From contig VKHL01000071.1 in assembly GCA_015146655.1 (NCBI GenBank), forward strand, positions 62,001-126,000: a DNA stretch of 64,000 nucleotides, read 5' to 3'. A program made the translations under genes and the position numbers. Positions 22,348 to 32,653 of this stretch are shown here, piece by piece. The notes under the pieces are model-generated. The model was not told the DNA's origin. It worked only from the letters and a program-made list of their open reading frames with translations, and searched no databases. Each line of letters starts with the position of its first letter. The stretch's first letter is position 1. This stretch comes from Ochromonas danica (Eukaryota > Sar > Chrysophyceae > Chromulinales > Chromulinaceae).

Positions 22348-23117
22348 ATGGGGCTGTTCGATCTGATCGCCGAAGCCTTCGGGTTCTCCAAGAAGCAAGC
22401 ACGCATCCTTGTCATCGGGCTGGACAACAGCGGCAAGACCACTTTGATCCAACACATCAAACCCAAGAAGGTTTGACCTCGTCCTCCTCTTTGACTGACT
22501 CACTGACTGACTGACTGACTGACTGACTGACTGACACCTTCTGGTGATAGACGGCCACCAATGAAGTCACTCCCACAGTGGGCTTCCAAGTGGAAGAGTT
22601 CGCGAAGAACAACATTAACTTCACCATCTACGACATGAGCGGCCAGGGACGCTATCGCTCGCTCTGGGAGCACTACTACGAGGACGCGCAGGCCGTCATC
22701 TTCGTCGTCGACAGCACAGATCGCATTCGGATTTGCGTGGCGAAGGAGGAGCTGGACCAGCTGCTGAACCACGAGGCCATCAAGCGCTCCACGGCTCCGA
22801 TCCTCTTCTTCGCCAACAAGGTCACCCTCCTCCACCCCCACCCCCACCACCTCTGCTTGAGATCTTCTAACTCTAGCCTTGGAACTAGATGGATCTAGCG
22901 GGAGCCATGGCCCCAGACGAGTGCATGGAAGAGCTCGGACTCGATCGCATTCGAGACAAGGCGTGGTCCATCAAGTAAGTCCTCAGCTGCCGCTACTGTC
23001 TGTCTGTACCACTTCATTAACTTATTCTATCTCAGAGCTAGTAACGCGGTGAGTGGAGCGGGCGTAGATGAAGGCGTGGAGTGGCTCTGCAGCGCAATCG
23101 CTCGCCGCGGGAAGTGA
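22348..23117 (+). CDS. ARL6: ARL6/BBS3 small GTPase
   Basis: Four exons (22348-22470, 22551-22820, 22889-22974, 23036-23117) give 186 residues. It starts MGLFDLI with the glycine-2 region of Arf-family proteins, then the P-loop GLDNSGKT, switch I TPTVGF, and [20 protein letters not shown], where SGQGRYR is the ARL6 form of the switch II motif. FFANKMDL is the guanine-specificity motif. These words match ARL6 better than other Arf-like proteins. ARL6-GTP recruits the BBSome coat to membranes at cilia, so this gene is evidence for a ciliated or flagellated life stage. Its 3' end lies 92 bases from the convergent PPR-TrmB gene. Confidence 0.95.
22496..22535 (+). repeat. (CTGA)n run in ARL6 intron 1
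   Basis: About ten tandem CTGA units close to the 3' splice site. Read on the sense strand they supply repeated CTGAC branch-point-like words. Confidence 0.8.
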
Positions 23118-23208
23118 TCCTCCTCCTCCTCCTCCTTCACTACAGCAGTTTGTAATATACTATAACTAGAACACTACCCTCTTTCTCTTGACTTACAGCG
23201 CACCGCAA

Positions 23209-25596
23209 CTAGACGGGGCGGAGGTGGAGGAACCAGCGTCGCCTCTTCTGCCCCGCCGTCCAGAGGTGGTCGAAGTAGCTCTGCACGTCCACGTGATGGC
23301 CGTGTTGGGGGCCTGGATGGCCGCGATAGAGCGTGATGGAGCCTTCCTCAGGACATCCTTCCTTCCTCAAGAAGAGCTCCTGCACTGTGATTCCCTGCTG
23401 CCCTCGCACTTCTTCCTCTTGTACCCGAGCATCGCGATAGTGTGCCGTGGCTGTGCGGGCGAGTAACATTCCATAGTTGAGATTGTCAGTGAGGATGGTC
23501 AAAGTGCCGCTCTCAGGCACAAGAAGACGGCGCAGCTGGGCAAGGAAAGGGGCGGTGAGCAGATGCGTCTTGGCTGCGTGTTGGTCCAGAGTGGTCTTGC
23601 CAGAGAGTCGCTGCTGACCTTGTTGGTCCGGAGGCTGAGGATAGTTGATGAAGATTCCCTCGACACAGGCTGAGGAGAGATGGCGAGAGACGATCTGCAC
23701 CGCATCGCCTCCCAACACACACAAGTTGCTCTCACCAGGCACCACAGCATCATCATCATCTTCTTCGTCATTCTCTTGGGCTGCTTTAGCGTTAGTGTTA
23801 GCGTTAGTCAATCCAACTTGTTCTTCACAGCGAGTTTGAATATCTTTGAGTAAGATGTCATGCGCTCTGTCCCAGCGCAACTCCAGCGCCAGCCAGTGAG
23901 CCTCCACAGTGGCAGTGGCAGTGCCTCTTCTGCTGCTGCCGCCGTGATTTCGATGATGTGCTGCCTGCGCCACCACCCAATCGCCATGGCCAGCGCCAAC
24001 TTCCAAGAAGACTGGCGGCCTGCGCTTCTTGTCCTTCCCTTCCTGCTCTTCTTGTTCTTCTTCTTTCTCCTCGCGGATTGAGAAGACTTTAGACAAGTCT
24101 AACCGACCCTTCGCATCGAAGCAGCCGCGTAGTTTGGCCTCAGTGCGGAGGATTTCCTTCTCATGCCGAGCGAGCAGGGCGGGAGGGAAAGCTTTGGCTT
24201 GGCCCGTCACACTGAGACAAACCTCTTCCGGAGAAGTGCGCAGCAGACCAAGCTTCTCCTTAACTGCGAGGAACAGACCCTCTTGCACCTTCTCCTGCTG
24301 CTGCTGCACTGCTTCCTTTGCTAGCACCTCGTCATCGCGATCGCCTTGTCCATCGAAGCCGAAGTAAAGCATCTTCGACAGAGCGCGGGCATACCCTCGA
24401 CAAGCACTCGCTATTACCCTCTCCTCCCCCTCGCTGGACGAGCTGGCAGGTCGCACGGCCAGAGCGTCTTCGAGCTGCTCGATCTCCGATGAGAGGAGAG
24501 TGTGCTTGTGTGCCTGGAACAGCTGCGAGGACTCGCCTCCTCCTCCTCCTGCTGCTGCCCCATCCTCTTCGTGCAAAAGTTTCGCTCGCATCTTGCCAGC
24601 CAAGCGTCCAGCTGTGCTCTTCCGCACCAGTTCTTTGGCCACGTTGAGATGTTTGGCCGCCTCGCCGCGCAGGCCCAGCAAGAGAGAGACGCGAGCGAAG
24701 AGCACTTGCACACTGGCACTCTCGAGAGAGTCTCCAGGCAGCTGCAAGAGAACGAGGCGTGCGTCATCGAAACGCAGACTTCGACAGAGAAGCGACGCCA
24801 TCGCCTCCAAGATAGCGCATCGATTCCAGTGGTCGCCCTGCTGCACCTCCTCCTCCTGCTGCTCCTGCTCAGCAGCTGCTCTCTCCAGTATGCGTGAGCC
24901 TTGAGAATAGGCCTGTAGCGCTCGTCCAATGGCACCAGTGCGCATGCATCCTCTCAAGAAGGTGGTGAGGGAGCGCAGGTTGTGCTCGCCGTGGCCGCGC
25001 ATTTCCTCGTACAGCGCAGCCGCAGAGGCGATGCGTCCCAACTCGCAGTAGCCCTTCAGCAAGGTCGTGTAGGTCACCTCGTTAGGCTGCACGCCTTCGT
25101 CCTGCATGCGGCGCAACAGCGCAGCGCCTCCGTCGAGATCGTGGCAGCGCATGTGCACGTTGAGCAGATTGGTGAAGACGTGCACATCCAGCCGCAGCCC
25201 GCGCTTGACGTGCTGCTTGACGATCTGCTTGGCACGACTCAACTGCTTCTTCACAGCGAGGTCAGCCAGCTGTTTGACGAGGAAGTGAGTCATGGCCTTG
25301 GCCTCCTTGCGAGACAATTCCACACGAGCTTTCTTGGCAGGCCTCTCCTCCTCCTCTTCATCCTCCTGCTCCTCTCCATGCTCCTCTTTCTTCTCCACAC
25401 CCTCTTCTTCTACCAAGTCAGTCACTCCTGCTGGTTGGTCAGTGTAGGACTCGCCCAGGGCCGCCAGCTCGCTCTTCAACTTGCCGATCTTCTGGAAGAT
25501 CCGCTTCTTCACCCTCGCAGCAAGCTCTGGCTCGGACTTGAGCCTCTCAGCATGTGCTGCGATACGCGAGCGAATGTCAGCTGCCAAGTTCGTCAT
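23209..25596 (-). CDS. PPR domain fused to TrmB-type tRNA methyltransferase
   Basis: Single exon, 795 residues. An acidic/basic helical leader covers residues 1-100. PPR-like helical pairs cover about 110-230 (FTNLLNVHMRCHDLDGGAAL; VTYTTLLKGYCELGRIASAA), followed by a helical spacer. The C-terminal 290 residues form a TrmB-like methyltransferase: SAM motif I VFLEVGAGHGDW (about 528), an acidic ribose contact (LALELRWDRA), INYPQPPD (about 650) in the place of the FPDPWPK motif, and LLVPESGTLTILTDN. TrmB makes m7G46 in tRNA. PPR repeats usually bind organellar RNA, so a specialised or organellar target is plausible, although no clear presequence is visible. Substitutions in the PDPW motif leave activity uncertain. 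Confidence 0.8.
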   Translation of the reverse strand: MTNLAADIRSRIAAHAERLKSEPELAARVKKRIFQKIGKLKSELAALGESYTDQPAGVTDLVEEEGVEKKEEHGEEQEDEEEEERPAKKARVELSRKEAKAMTHFLVKQLADLAVKKQLSRAKQIVKQHVKRGLRLDVHVFTNLLNVHMRCHDLDGGAALLRRMQDEGVQPNEVTYTTLLKGYCELGRIASAAALYEEMRGHGEHNLRSLTTFLRGCMRTGAIGRALQAYSQGSRILERAAAEQEQQEEEVQQGDHWNRCAILEAMASLLCRSLRFDDARLVLLQLPGDSLESASVQVLFARVSLLLGLRGEAAKHLNVAKELVRKSTAGRLAGKMRAKLLHEEDGAAAGGGGGESSQLFQAHKHTLLSSEIEQLEDALAVRPASSSSEGEERVIASACRGYARALSKMLYFGFDGQGDRDDEVLAKEAVQQQQEKVQEGLFLAVKEKLGLLRTSPEEVCLSVTGQAKAFPPALLARHEKEILRTEAKLRGCFDAKGRLDLSKVFSIREEKEEEQEEQEGKDKKRRPPVFLEVGAGHGDWVVAQAAHHRNHGGSSRRGTATATVEAHWLALELRWDRAHDILLKDIQTRCEEQVGLTNANTNAKAAQENDEEDDDDAVVPGESNLCVLGGDAVQIVSRHLSSACVEGIFINYPQPPDQQGQQRLSGKTTLDQHAAKTHLLTAPFLAQLRRLLVPESGTLTILTDNLNYGMLLARTATAHYRDARVQEEEVRGQQGITVQELFLRKEGCPEEGSITLYRGHPGPQHGHHVDVQSYFDHLWTAGQKRRRWFLHLRPV

Positions 25597-25984
25597 CTAT
25601 TGGGATGCAGTCTATTGGTGGAGGGAAGAAGTGTCAACTATTACTGCGTTGCGTGCGAATTACAGTTAACTGTCTGACCTCTTTTGTAGACTGCTAGAAT
25701 AGTATACAGTGTGTAGTGTGTCCTCCTCAACGATGAAATGTGACCGAATAGACTCTGTTAGACGTATAAATAATATCCATGCTCACAGACCGACTGACTG
25801 ACTGACTGACTTAACTGAAGAAAAGCACTCATTGATCAACAGTCTCGTTAGACTACTATCCGTCTATTGCCTCTCAATATACAACATGCAGAGAGACAAG
25901 ACGAGCTATACAAGTTGATGAGACCGCACCGTCAGTCGCCTACTATACTACAACGATGGAGACCTACCGTGTCTCTCTCTCTCT
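25597..25984. other. Intergenic region, no gene seen
   Basis: Promoter of the PPR-TrmB gene and 3' flank of the Rab5-type gene. A CTGA run (GACTGACTGACTGACTGAC) lies near 25794-25812. No coding frame supported. Confidence 0.5.
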
Positions 25985-26925
25985 TCAGCAGCAGCCTCCA
26001 CTCCGAGGAGCTGGCTTGTTATTTGCATTGCTTAACGAGGCCCTAACGACGCTGCTATCCGGAACCGCAGCAGCCGGCAGTAAAGCACCTAGTTGACACA
26101 AGCACACCAATGAACAGCATTTGGTCAGTCATATTGGATCTATTCCACTGAGATGATGGACTCACTTAGGCGAGTGAAGATATCCTGGACATTGGTGTCG
26201 TCCTTCGCGCTCGTCTCAAGGAAGATCGCTCCAATCTTCTCCGCATAGTCAGATGCGTTGGCTCGGTCCACCTCCTGTCAAGCAAAGAGAGAGTAAGTCA
26301 TGAGAACGACATGCCAGCTTGTCCAGCACGTACCCGATGAGACTCGAGGTCAGTCTTGTTGCCCGCGATGGCGAGCGCGATTTCTTTCGGTCCTTTTGCC
26401 TGGAGCTCCTCCACCCAGTTCTGCAGGGTCTTGAAAGAAGCGGATCGGGTGATATCGTAGACCAGAATGGCAGCCGCGGCGCCGCGATAGTACATGGCTG
26501 ATGAGAGAGCAGGACATCAGAGAAATGCCAGAGAAGAAGAGGCAAATAGAGGGGTTGCAATGGATCACTCACGGGCAAGGCTGTGGTATTTTTCTTGGCC
26601 TGCAGTGTCCCAGATCTGGAATTTGATGGGCTTGTTGTTCACGTTGATGAGCTTGCTCATGAAGGACGCGCCAATCTGGCCAACAGCGAGCGAGTGACTG
26701 TCAGCAAAAGGTGGAGAGCCGAGGAATTTTCAACTTACTGTGGACTCGCTGTACGGCCGGAAGCTGTTGGTGACGAACCGCAGCACGAGGCTGGACTTGC
26801 CCACGCCGGTGTCGCCTAAGAGAACGACCTGTCAAACAACAACATTATCTCCAGAAGAAAAGAAAAGAAGCAAGGAAGTAAGGAATTACCTTAACTTCTC
26901 TGGGTTTGCCTGAATCGAAGTTCAT
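25985..26925 (-). CDS. Rab5-family small GTPase
   Basis: Six exons (26925-26890, 26828-26739, 26675-26573, 26497-26334, 26274-26166, 26088-25985) give 201 residues. All Rab signatures are present: LLGDTGVGKSSLVLRFV (P-loop), TIGASF (switch I), [20 protein letters not shown] (switch II, the Rab5 form), GNKTDL and ETSAKD. The chain ends SGGCC, a double-cysteine geranylgeranylation signal. [20 protein letters not shown] marks the Rab5/Rab21/Rab22 group, which organises early endosomes, homotypic fusion and endocytic traffic. The exons rejoin with every phase matching. The terminal exon was found from its frame and the CC ending. Confidence 0.93.
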
Positions 26926-27109
26926 TGCTGGGAAGGAAGATCTGCAATTCCTGCTCGAAAATTCCCTCCAGCAGCCCAACACAACATGATCCGCCCCGCC
27001 AACCCGCCACCCCCACCCTTTAACTTGTCATTAAAACGCGATTAATTTGCGCAACGGATTCCGTGAAGTTAACAAGCATTTCCCCAGTCACGGCGATTCC
27101 GCCCCAAGT

Positions 27110-27275
27110 CGGACCGTACAGGCTTTTCGTATTTCGGGATTTTCGTTTAGCGCGATTTTCGGGATTTTCGGGATAAAACGCGCAGCTCATCCAACAAACC
27201 ACACGGAAAAAGACTTGTTAAACGCGTTTTATCGTCACGAAAATCCCGAAATACGAAAGGCCTGCACGGGCCAGT
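27110..27275. repeat. Foldback inverted repeat (MITE-like) upstream of Atg8 copy 1
   Basis: The left arm has CAGGCTTTTCGTATTTCGGG (from about 27119) and the right arm its near-complement CCCGAAATACGAAAGGCCTG (to about 27265). Arms of about 50 bases pair with a few mismatches and one extra 25-base block in the left arm (a doubled CGATTTTCGGGATTTTCG word). Inner segments GATAAAACGCG and CGCGTTTTATC also pair. No coding capacity. A small foldback element or strong hairpin; no clear target-site duplication was found. Confidence 0.6.
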
Positions 27276-27418
27276 CTCAGTCCTCCCACACCTCGCGCAC
27301 AGGCACAATGCCACCGCTTGCAGTGAGTGAGTGAGTGCGAAGGAACATCTTCTCCTGCTGCAACAATCAAATCAAGTCAGACAGATCATTCCCCCTCCCC
27401 CAGCAAGAGAAGACTGCC

Positions 27419-27923
27419 ATGAAAAAATTCAGGCAAGAGCATGAATTCGAAGAACGAAAATTAGAATCAGAGCGAGTGCGAGCAAAATATCCTGATCGTA
27501 TTCCTGGTGAGTTCTCCGCCTCTTTCTCTCTTCCCCTTCTCCGTCCCCTTACCTCTCGCCCCGGCCTTGTCTTTAGTTATCTGCGAGAAACTAGACAAGA
27601 GCAAAATGGAGGTAAGATATATCGTGTTGTTTTCTCCAAACATTCCTTCACTTCCGTCTCACTCTGATCTCTCATGTGTGACGTCACCCTTTCTCCAGGA
27701 TATCGACAAGAAGAAGTACCTGGTGCCTGCTGACCTCACCTGCGGGCAGTTCATCTATGTGATTCGCAAGCGTTTAAAGCTTCCCTCAGAGAAGGCACTC
27801 TTCCTTTTCGTCAACGGATCTATTCCCCCCACCTCCGCTATGCTCAACGCCATCTACGATCAGCACAAGGACAAGGACGGCTTCCTCTACATGTGCTATT
27901 CTGAGGAGAATGTCTTCGGGTGA
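27419..27923 (+). CDS. ATG8: Atg8 copy 1, ends on the reactive glycine
   Basis: Three exons (27419-27506, 27576-27610, 27699-27923) give 115 residues. It is a full Atg8/GABARAP fold: N-terminal helices with [81 protein letters not shown]. The chain stops immediately after the C-terminal Gly, so no Atg4 cleavage is needed before lipidation. Atg8 is joined to phosphatidylethanolamine by Atg7 and Atg3 and drives autophagosome growth and cargo capture. It is the first and most diverged of five loci in a tandem array. It lacks the GTTAAC-type promoter repeats found before copies 3-5. Frame-open sequence precedes the ATG and resembles the linker of copy 2. Confidence 0.95.
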
Positions 27924-28556
27924 GGATGAGGCAGCTTCTGTCTCTCCGTCCTGCCTTTGTCCTTTCTGTAGATAGTCAACGTGTCTCTACCCATAATATA
28001 TTTGTTCGACTTAAGTTGAACATGGAAAGCTTTCAGTTGCTCTTGATGTAATTAAATATAATTGTTTCGATTTTATGATCTGTGCTAGGATGACGGCGTA
28101 ATTCTTCATTCTCGCCATATATATGAAGCCGTAACTTTTCATATGGTTGTTGTGCATCTCATGCCCAATCTTTAGTAGTATTTCCACCACCAAAGCAGCA
28201 GCTTGGATAATAAGATGACCACTCATTCTCTTGAAAAAATGGTAACTAGTATAAAAGGTCTCTGCAATAAATTTCTTCTGAAGTCTGAAGTGTTGCACAG
28301 TTTCTTCTCCCAGCAACAGTTTCCCCACCCCCCACAAGAGACCCCCTTTGTATGTGTGTGTTTGTTGTTTTTGCCGCGTGTTTGTTGTTTTTGGTGCTGT
28401 TTTTTGCTCCCAGCTCTGCGTTGCGTGCACAGAGTGTGCGGGTGCGGGGTGCGAGAGGGGTGGTGGTTGCCTCTCTCAAGACAAAAAGACAAAGACAAAA
28501 GAAGAAGTTCATCTCGACCCACACTGCAAATCTCAACATAATAAATTTATACAGTC
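27924..28556. other. Spacer between Atg8 copies 1 and 2
   Basis: No gene recognised. A 16-base direct repeat (GTGTTTGTTGTTTTTG) lies at 28358-28373 and 28378-28393. T-rich and GT-rich tracts precede the copy 2 start. Confidence 0.5.
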
Positions 28557-29548
28557 ATGTTCAAAGAAAGCCATACCTTTGAGGAACGCGTGAAGGAATC
28601 AGAGCGTGTGCGAGCCAAATATCCTGATCGCATTCCCGGTCAGCATTTCCTCTGTCTTCTCTTCCCTCCCACCTCCTCTTCTCTTGTTGACTCTCTCTGA
28701 TAACTCTACTCTGTCATTGTCTTCAGTCATCTGCGAGAAGGTGGAGACAAGCTCAATGGAGGTAATGATCCTTCACTTCCCTCTCTCTCTTATCTCTCAT
28801 ATATGATGTCACACCTTCCTCCCTACAGGATCTCGACAAGAAGAAGTATCTGGTGCCGTTTGACCTCATCTGTGGACACTTCAACTATATGATTCACAGG
28901 CGCTTAAAGCTTCCCTCAGAGAAGGCGCTCATCCTCTTCGTCAACGGATCTATTCCCCCCATCTCAGCCACTATGTCAGAGTTGTATGACCAGCTCAAGG
29001 ACAAGGACGGATTCCTTTACGAAGCTCGCGATCAGCTTCCTATACTACAGACTGTATTCATTAATGAGAATGTGGAGACAGGGGAGGATAACGTAGTTTT
29101 GTCTCTGATTGCAATATTTTTTTTCATTATCTGCGCCATCTTCAGCATACCAATCAAGTCAGAATCCCCTGACGCCAGAGTCTCCACGCAAAAGAAGACT
29201 AGACTAAACTTCAGAGATCAGCTTGAATTTGAAGAACGAAAATTAGAAGCAGACAATAACCGAGCAAAATATCCCGATAGACTTTCTGGTGAGTTCTCTT
29301 CCCTCCCACCTCCTCTTCTCTTGTTGACTCTCTCTGATAACTCTACTCTGTCATTGTCTTCAGTCATCTGTGAGAAGGTGGAGACAAGCTCAATGGAGGT
29401 AATGATCCTTCACTTCCCTCTCTCTTATCTCTCATATATGATGTCAAAACCATATATCTCTCATATATACTCTACGCCGCCTGAAGGTGGAACCTTCAAC
29501 CAGCTTGAACCTGGTGAGGTATTGCATCAACCCAAGGATGGGATATAA
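28557..29548 (+). CDS. Atg8 copy 2: Atg8-transmembrane-partial Atg8 fusion
   Basis: Exons 28557-28638, 28727-28761 and 28829-29288, then 29364-29398, with an uncertain tail to a stop at 29548. Residues 1-103 are an Atg8 domain (KPDRIP helix pair, [36 protein letters not shown]). Where ENVFG should end the protein, the frame runs on through an acidic linker and a hydrophobic helix (about 127-150, NVVLSLIAIFFFIICAIFSI). It then enters a second Atg8 N-terminal half ([25 protein letters not shown]), with the usual intron and [12 protein letters not shown] exon behind it. The second unit stops before its ubiquitin-like core. The first domain has no terminal Gly, so lipidation is unlikely and membrane attachment would be by the helix. 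It could be a functional fusion or a decaying copy. Confidence 0.65.
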
Positions 29549-29668
29549 GAAGCAGATGCTGTCTTGAAAGTCTTCAAGAAGTCAACAAATTTCCTATTAA
29601 TTACACAAATTAATTACACTCTGTCAACAAAATTCCTTTTACATTAATGCATAGACATTAAAACAACA

Positions 29669-31543
29669 TCACTTTAGCAAAACGCTGAGCAATTTTTCAA
29701 CAGAGGGATCATTTACGTACGCCTCTATCTCAGCACAGGCAACAGCAATTACACCTCCCAAAGACTTGTAAAGAATTTCCACATCGCGTCTCCTGCTGAT
29801 CTTGGTAGTTACTGTCTCTGACAAACGAAAGTCGATCCATTTCATAGCACCATTCAGAATCAACACGTTCTCGATGCGAGGGTCACCATGGATTACACAA
29901 TGAGAATGTAGTCCACACAATGATACAGCCAGATCCCTCTTCAGCTCATTAGACACTGGAAGTACAATCCTTTGCCCTTCTTGAGCTAGCAGGTAACCAG
30001 CATACTGAACGCCTCCAACTTCGCCCCTTCGATATGATCCTTCGACCAGAGGAAACACGAGAGACGTGATAGCTTCACACCTGTAGTGCTGCTGCATCAA
30101 CAGATACTCCTTCTCTACTTCGTCGCTCTTTAGACCCAGAACGATCTTAATCACTTGGCCATTTATCAATCGGAACACTCGACCATTGGCTCCAGTCCCC
30201 AGCCACGCAGAGAGATCTTCTTCGCTATTTGAGTAGTCCACAATGGACACACCCAACTCCTTACACAGAGCATTCGTCGCCTCCAGCCATGGGTTGTTTC
30301 CTTGTAAGAACTCTATCAGAAGTTCTTTCGAGCCACGCTGACACCATTGGCATTTCTTAACCTCAATGATAGTGTTTCCAGATGACTTAATCATCCAAAA
30401 CTGGTCCTTGTCGAACAATACACCTTTTAGTTTCAACGCCACACCGTTGTGATCAAAACAATCTTCACCAGCAATCTGAAGGTACTTGCACTTCTCTCCG
30501 AATGCCTGCATGTCAATTTTCCACTTGGCATCCCAAATGCAGTGAATACTCGAACGACTCTCCCAACTAACGAATTTACCAAACAATCGCTTTACAGTAC
30601 ACATAGGAGCATTGTTGTAAGGTGACGAGTATTGAATAAGAGGATGGTACGCCGAAAACAAATCTGGCTTCAGATCAGATTTGCGATGACCGCTCATACA
30701 GCGAAGCCACTGAAAATACTCACTATTCACCAGCCGAAGGTCAGGGTTCACCTCTTTTACTACTTCTATCAATGCTGGTGTGTATAAATTCACCAGATGT
30801 TGCTCATGCGGTCTTGGAGTCTGATTGTAGATCAATGTGGCCGCATCAATCAAATTACCAGTCATGATTACAGCTCCAGTACCCTCCGAAGCCTCCTTGA
30901 TGTTGCCAGTCATCAATAAACTGTTGTAAATAGCCATACCGTGATCAGTGTTAGAGGCCGATACTTTATTGAGTCCAGATTGTGGCGGCATTTCCAGTTC
31001 ATCCAGTCGAAGTGTTTGTCGTTTAACTTCAGAGCTCACATTCTGAACGGCAAAGCTCACTTTCTTCATGTTTTCGTTCATTTCCTTGATTTCATTCTCC
31101 AAACCTATTTTTGAAAGAAATTAGAAAGCGAAGTAAAGAAATAAATACGTAATGCTACAACCATTTGTCATAGCAGTCTCACCTCTTTTTGAGTCCATCA
31201 GTATGAGCTCCTTTTCTTGTAATAGATTCTTTTCTTTTAGTAATAGAACTTTTTCTTCTTGTAATCGTTTCTTTTCTTCTTCTAACTCTTCTTTTTTCAT
31301 TCCTACATATGCTATCAACTGTTCTTGTAACAGCTCATCTGTCGTAACTAATGGAATCTTCGACTTCAAATCATTTTTTCTTTCTTGCTGTTCTCCTTCG
31401 CTAAAATTCTCGAAAGAAGCTAAAGCGAGCTTGACAAATTTAACCTCTGCAATGACCTCATCTAATGTCATCTTAACTTTCGTTGGAAGGAATTCTTTTC
31501 CTTGTCCCATCAGAGAGACAGGATATTCCATGGAATATTCCAT
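29669..31543 (-). CDS. Crinkler-like protein: nuclease-like plus kinase domain
   Basis: Two exons (31543-31183, 31104-29669) give 598 residues. Residues 60-140 form a Lys/Glu/Leu coiled coil. About 260-350 resembles a PD-(D/E)xK restriction-nuclease fold (KPDLF, then WDAKWKID). About 420-598 is a compact protein-kinase-like domain with LGTGANGRVF as nucleotide loop, VIKIV with the beta-3 lysine, HGDPRIENVL as catalytic loop and IDFR in place of DFG. Nuclease-plus-kinase order is the known architecture of Crinkler-type (CRN/REase-kinase) proteins of oomycetes, chytrids and many free-living protists, proposed to act in host manipulation or conflicts between genomic elements. No signal peptide is seen. 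The start codon overlaps a TTCCATGGAA palindrome. It sits inside the Atg8 array beside transposon relics. Confidence 0.7.
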
Positions 31544-31980
31544 GGATACGAAATAGAAACGTCGGATTTTGCAAAAGGACTAAAAGGTGACTTTCTTGTA
31601 AGTCACCAAGCCCACAATGTTGAAATCAATGATATTTATCACCTTCAGCCGACACACCCAGATTTAGCTAACCACCTATTCTAGCAGTAAGATTTGGTAG
31701 CAGCTGCCAAGGGATCTTCCACACTGTGCGCACGTTGGATGACTCTTGAGTTAGGTGACTGTCACAGTGCTTATTGAGTCAGGTGTTTCAGAGATTCAGA
31801 TCTCTCTGTCTTGTCTGAGTGCAGAAGATCGAGAGGAGTGGTGATTGTCTTCTCTGTCTTTCTTACTGATGACTGAGGCAGCACCACTCATATCGACTCG
31901 ACAATATCCTATCCTCTTTCTCACTCAATAGTGCTAGCGATGCTACTTTAAATGCTGTAAATAACTCTAATACTAACACT
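31544..31980. other. Spacer, no gene seen
   Basis: Promoter side of the Crinkler-like gene and left flank of the piggyBac relic. No frame or RNA gene that I can support. Confidence 0.45.
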
Positions 31981-32599
31981 ACTACTACTATTGCTACTTC
32001 CTCCTCCCTTCTAACGGATCCATGGCATGCCGTCGAAAGAAAAAAAAAGAAAGAAATATCAGTCGACCGACCTGAGTCTATTGAACTGCTTTTTAAAGGT
32101 TTTCCAATTGTGGACATACATGATCACAACCGCCAGGGTGCTCTAGCAATTGAACACTCTTGGAAGACACAAAAGAGCCTTTTCCACCGTCTGGGGAATG
32201 ATTATCGTCGATTCATTCTTCTGCTTCCGCCACATCTTCCGCTCCAAACATCCAGAAGAAACAGAAAACTGTCCAACCTTAATCGACTTTGCTGACAAAC
32301 TGGCGTACCAAATGATCTACGACAATGCAACAAGTGGGGAAGAAGATGAAGCAACGACATCAAACAGTGTGCTAGGCAAACGTTCCATCGAATCCAGCGT
32401 TGAGTATCACCGCTTAACACCAACGAGCACTTTGGCGCGAGCAAAAGGAGATTATCCGCAATTACGATGCATGATCTGTAAAAAGCAGACCCGGCTGTTT
32501 TGTAGAACTTGCTACGAGAAGGATAATGTGCTGATTGGCATTTGTAGTGAAGAAAGGAGTCCAGAGAGCACCTGCCTTCAGCAACACAAATCTTGTTAA
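31980..32599 (+). mobile_element. piggyBac-type transposase relic (3' part)
   Basis: The best-preserved part (about 32165-32599) reads VWGMIIVDSFFCF, LIDFADKLAYQMIYDN, then cysteine pairs (CMICKKQTRLFCRTC) as in the C-terminal cysteine-rich domain of piggyBac (DDE_Tnp_1_7) transposases. Just upstream a different frame carries the matching preceding residues (FPIVDIHDHNRQGALAIEH), so the coding line is shifted by one frame between them. The first two catalytic aspartates and the 5' half are absent. No terminal inverted repeats or TTAA target pair were identified. A dead plain DNA transposon fragment. Confidence 0.7.
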
Positions 32600-32653
32600 A
32601 ACTTAGCAAAGTGACTGGATGTTTGTTAAGTTTTAATTAAAAACTGAATCAAT

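Noticed and set aside
28606-28806. Atg8 copy 2 intron read as coding ([18 protein letters not shown])
   Set aside because: Introns 1 and 2 happen to stay open, but GT-AG sites shared with copy 1 restore the canonical Atg8 frame.
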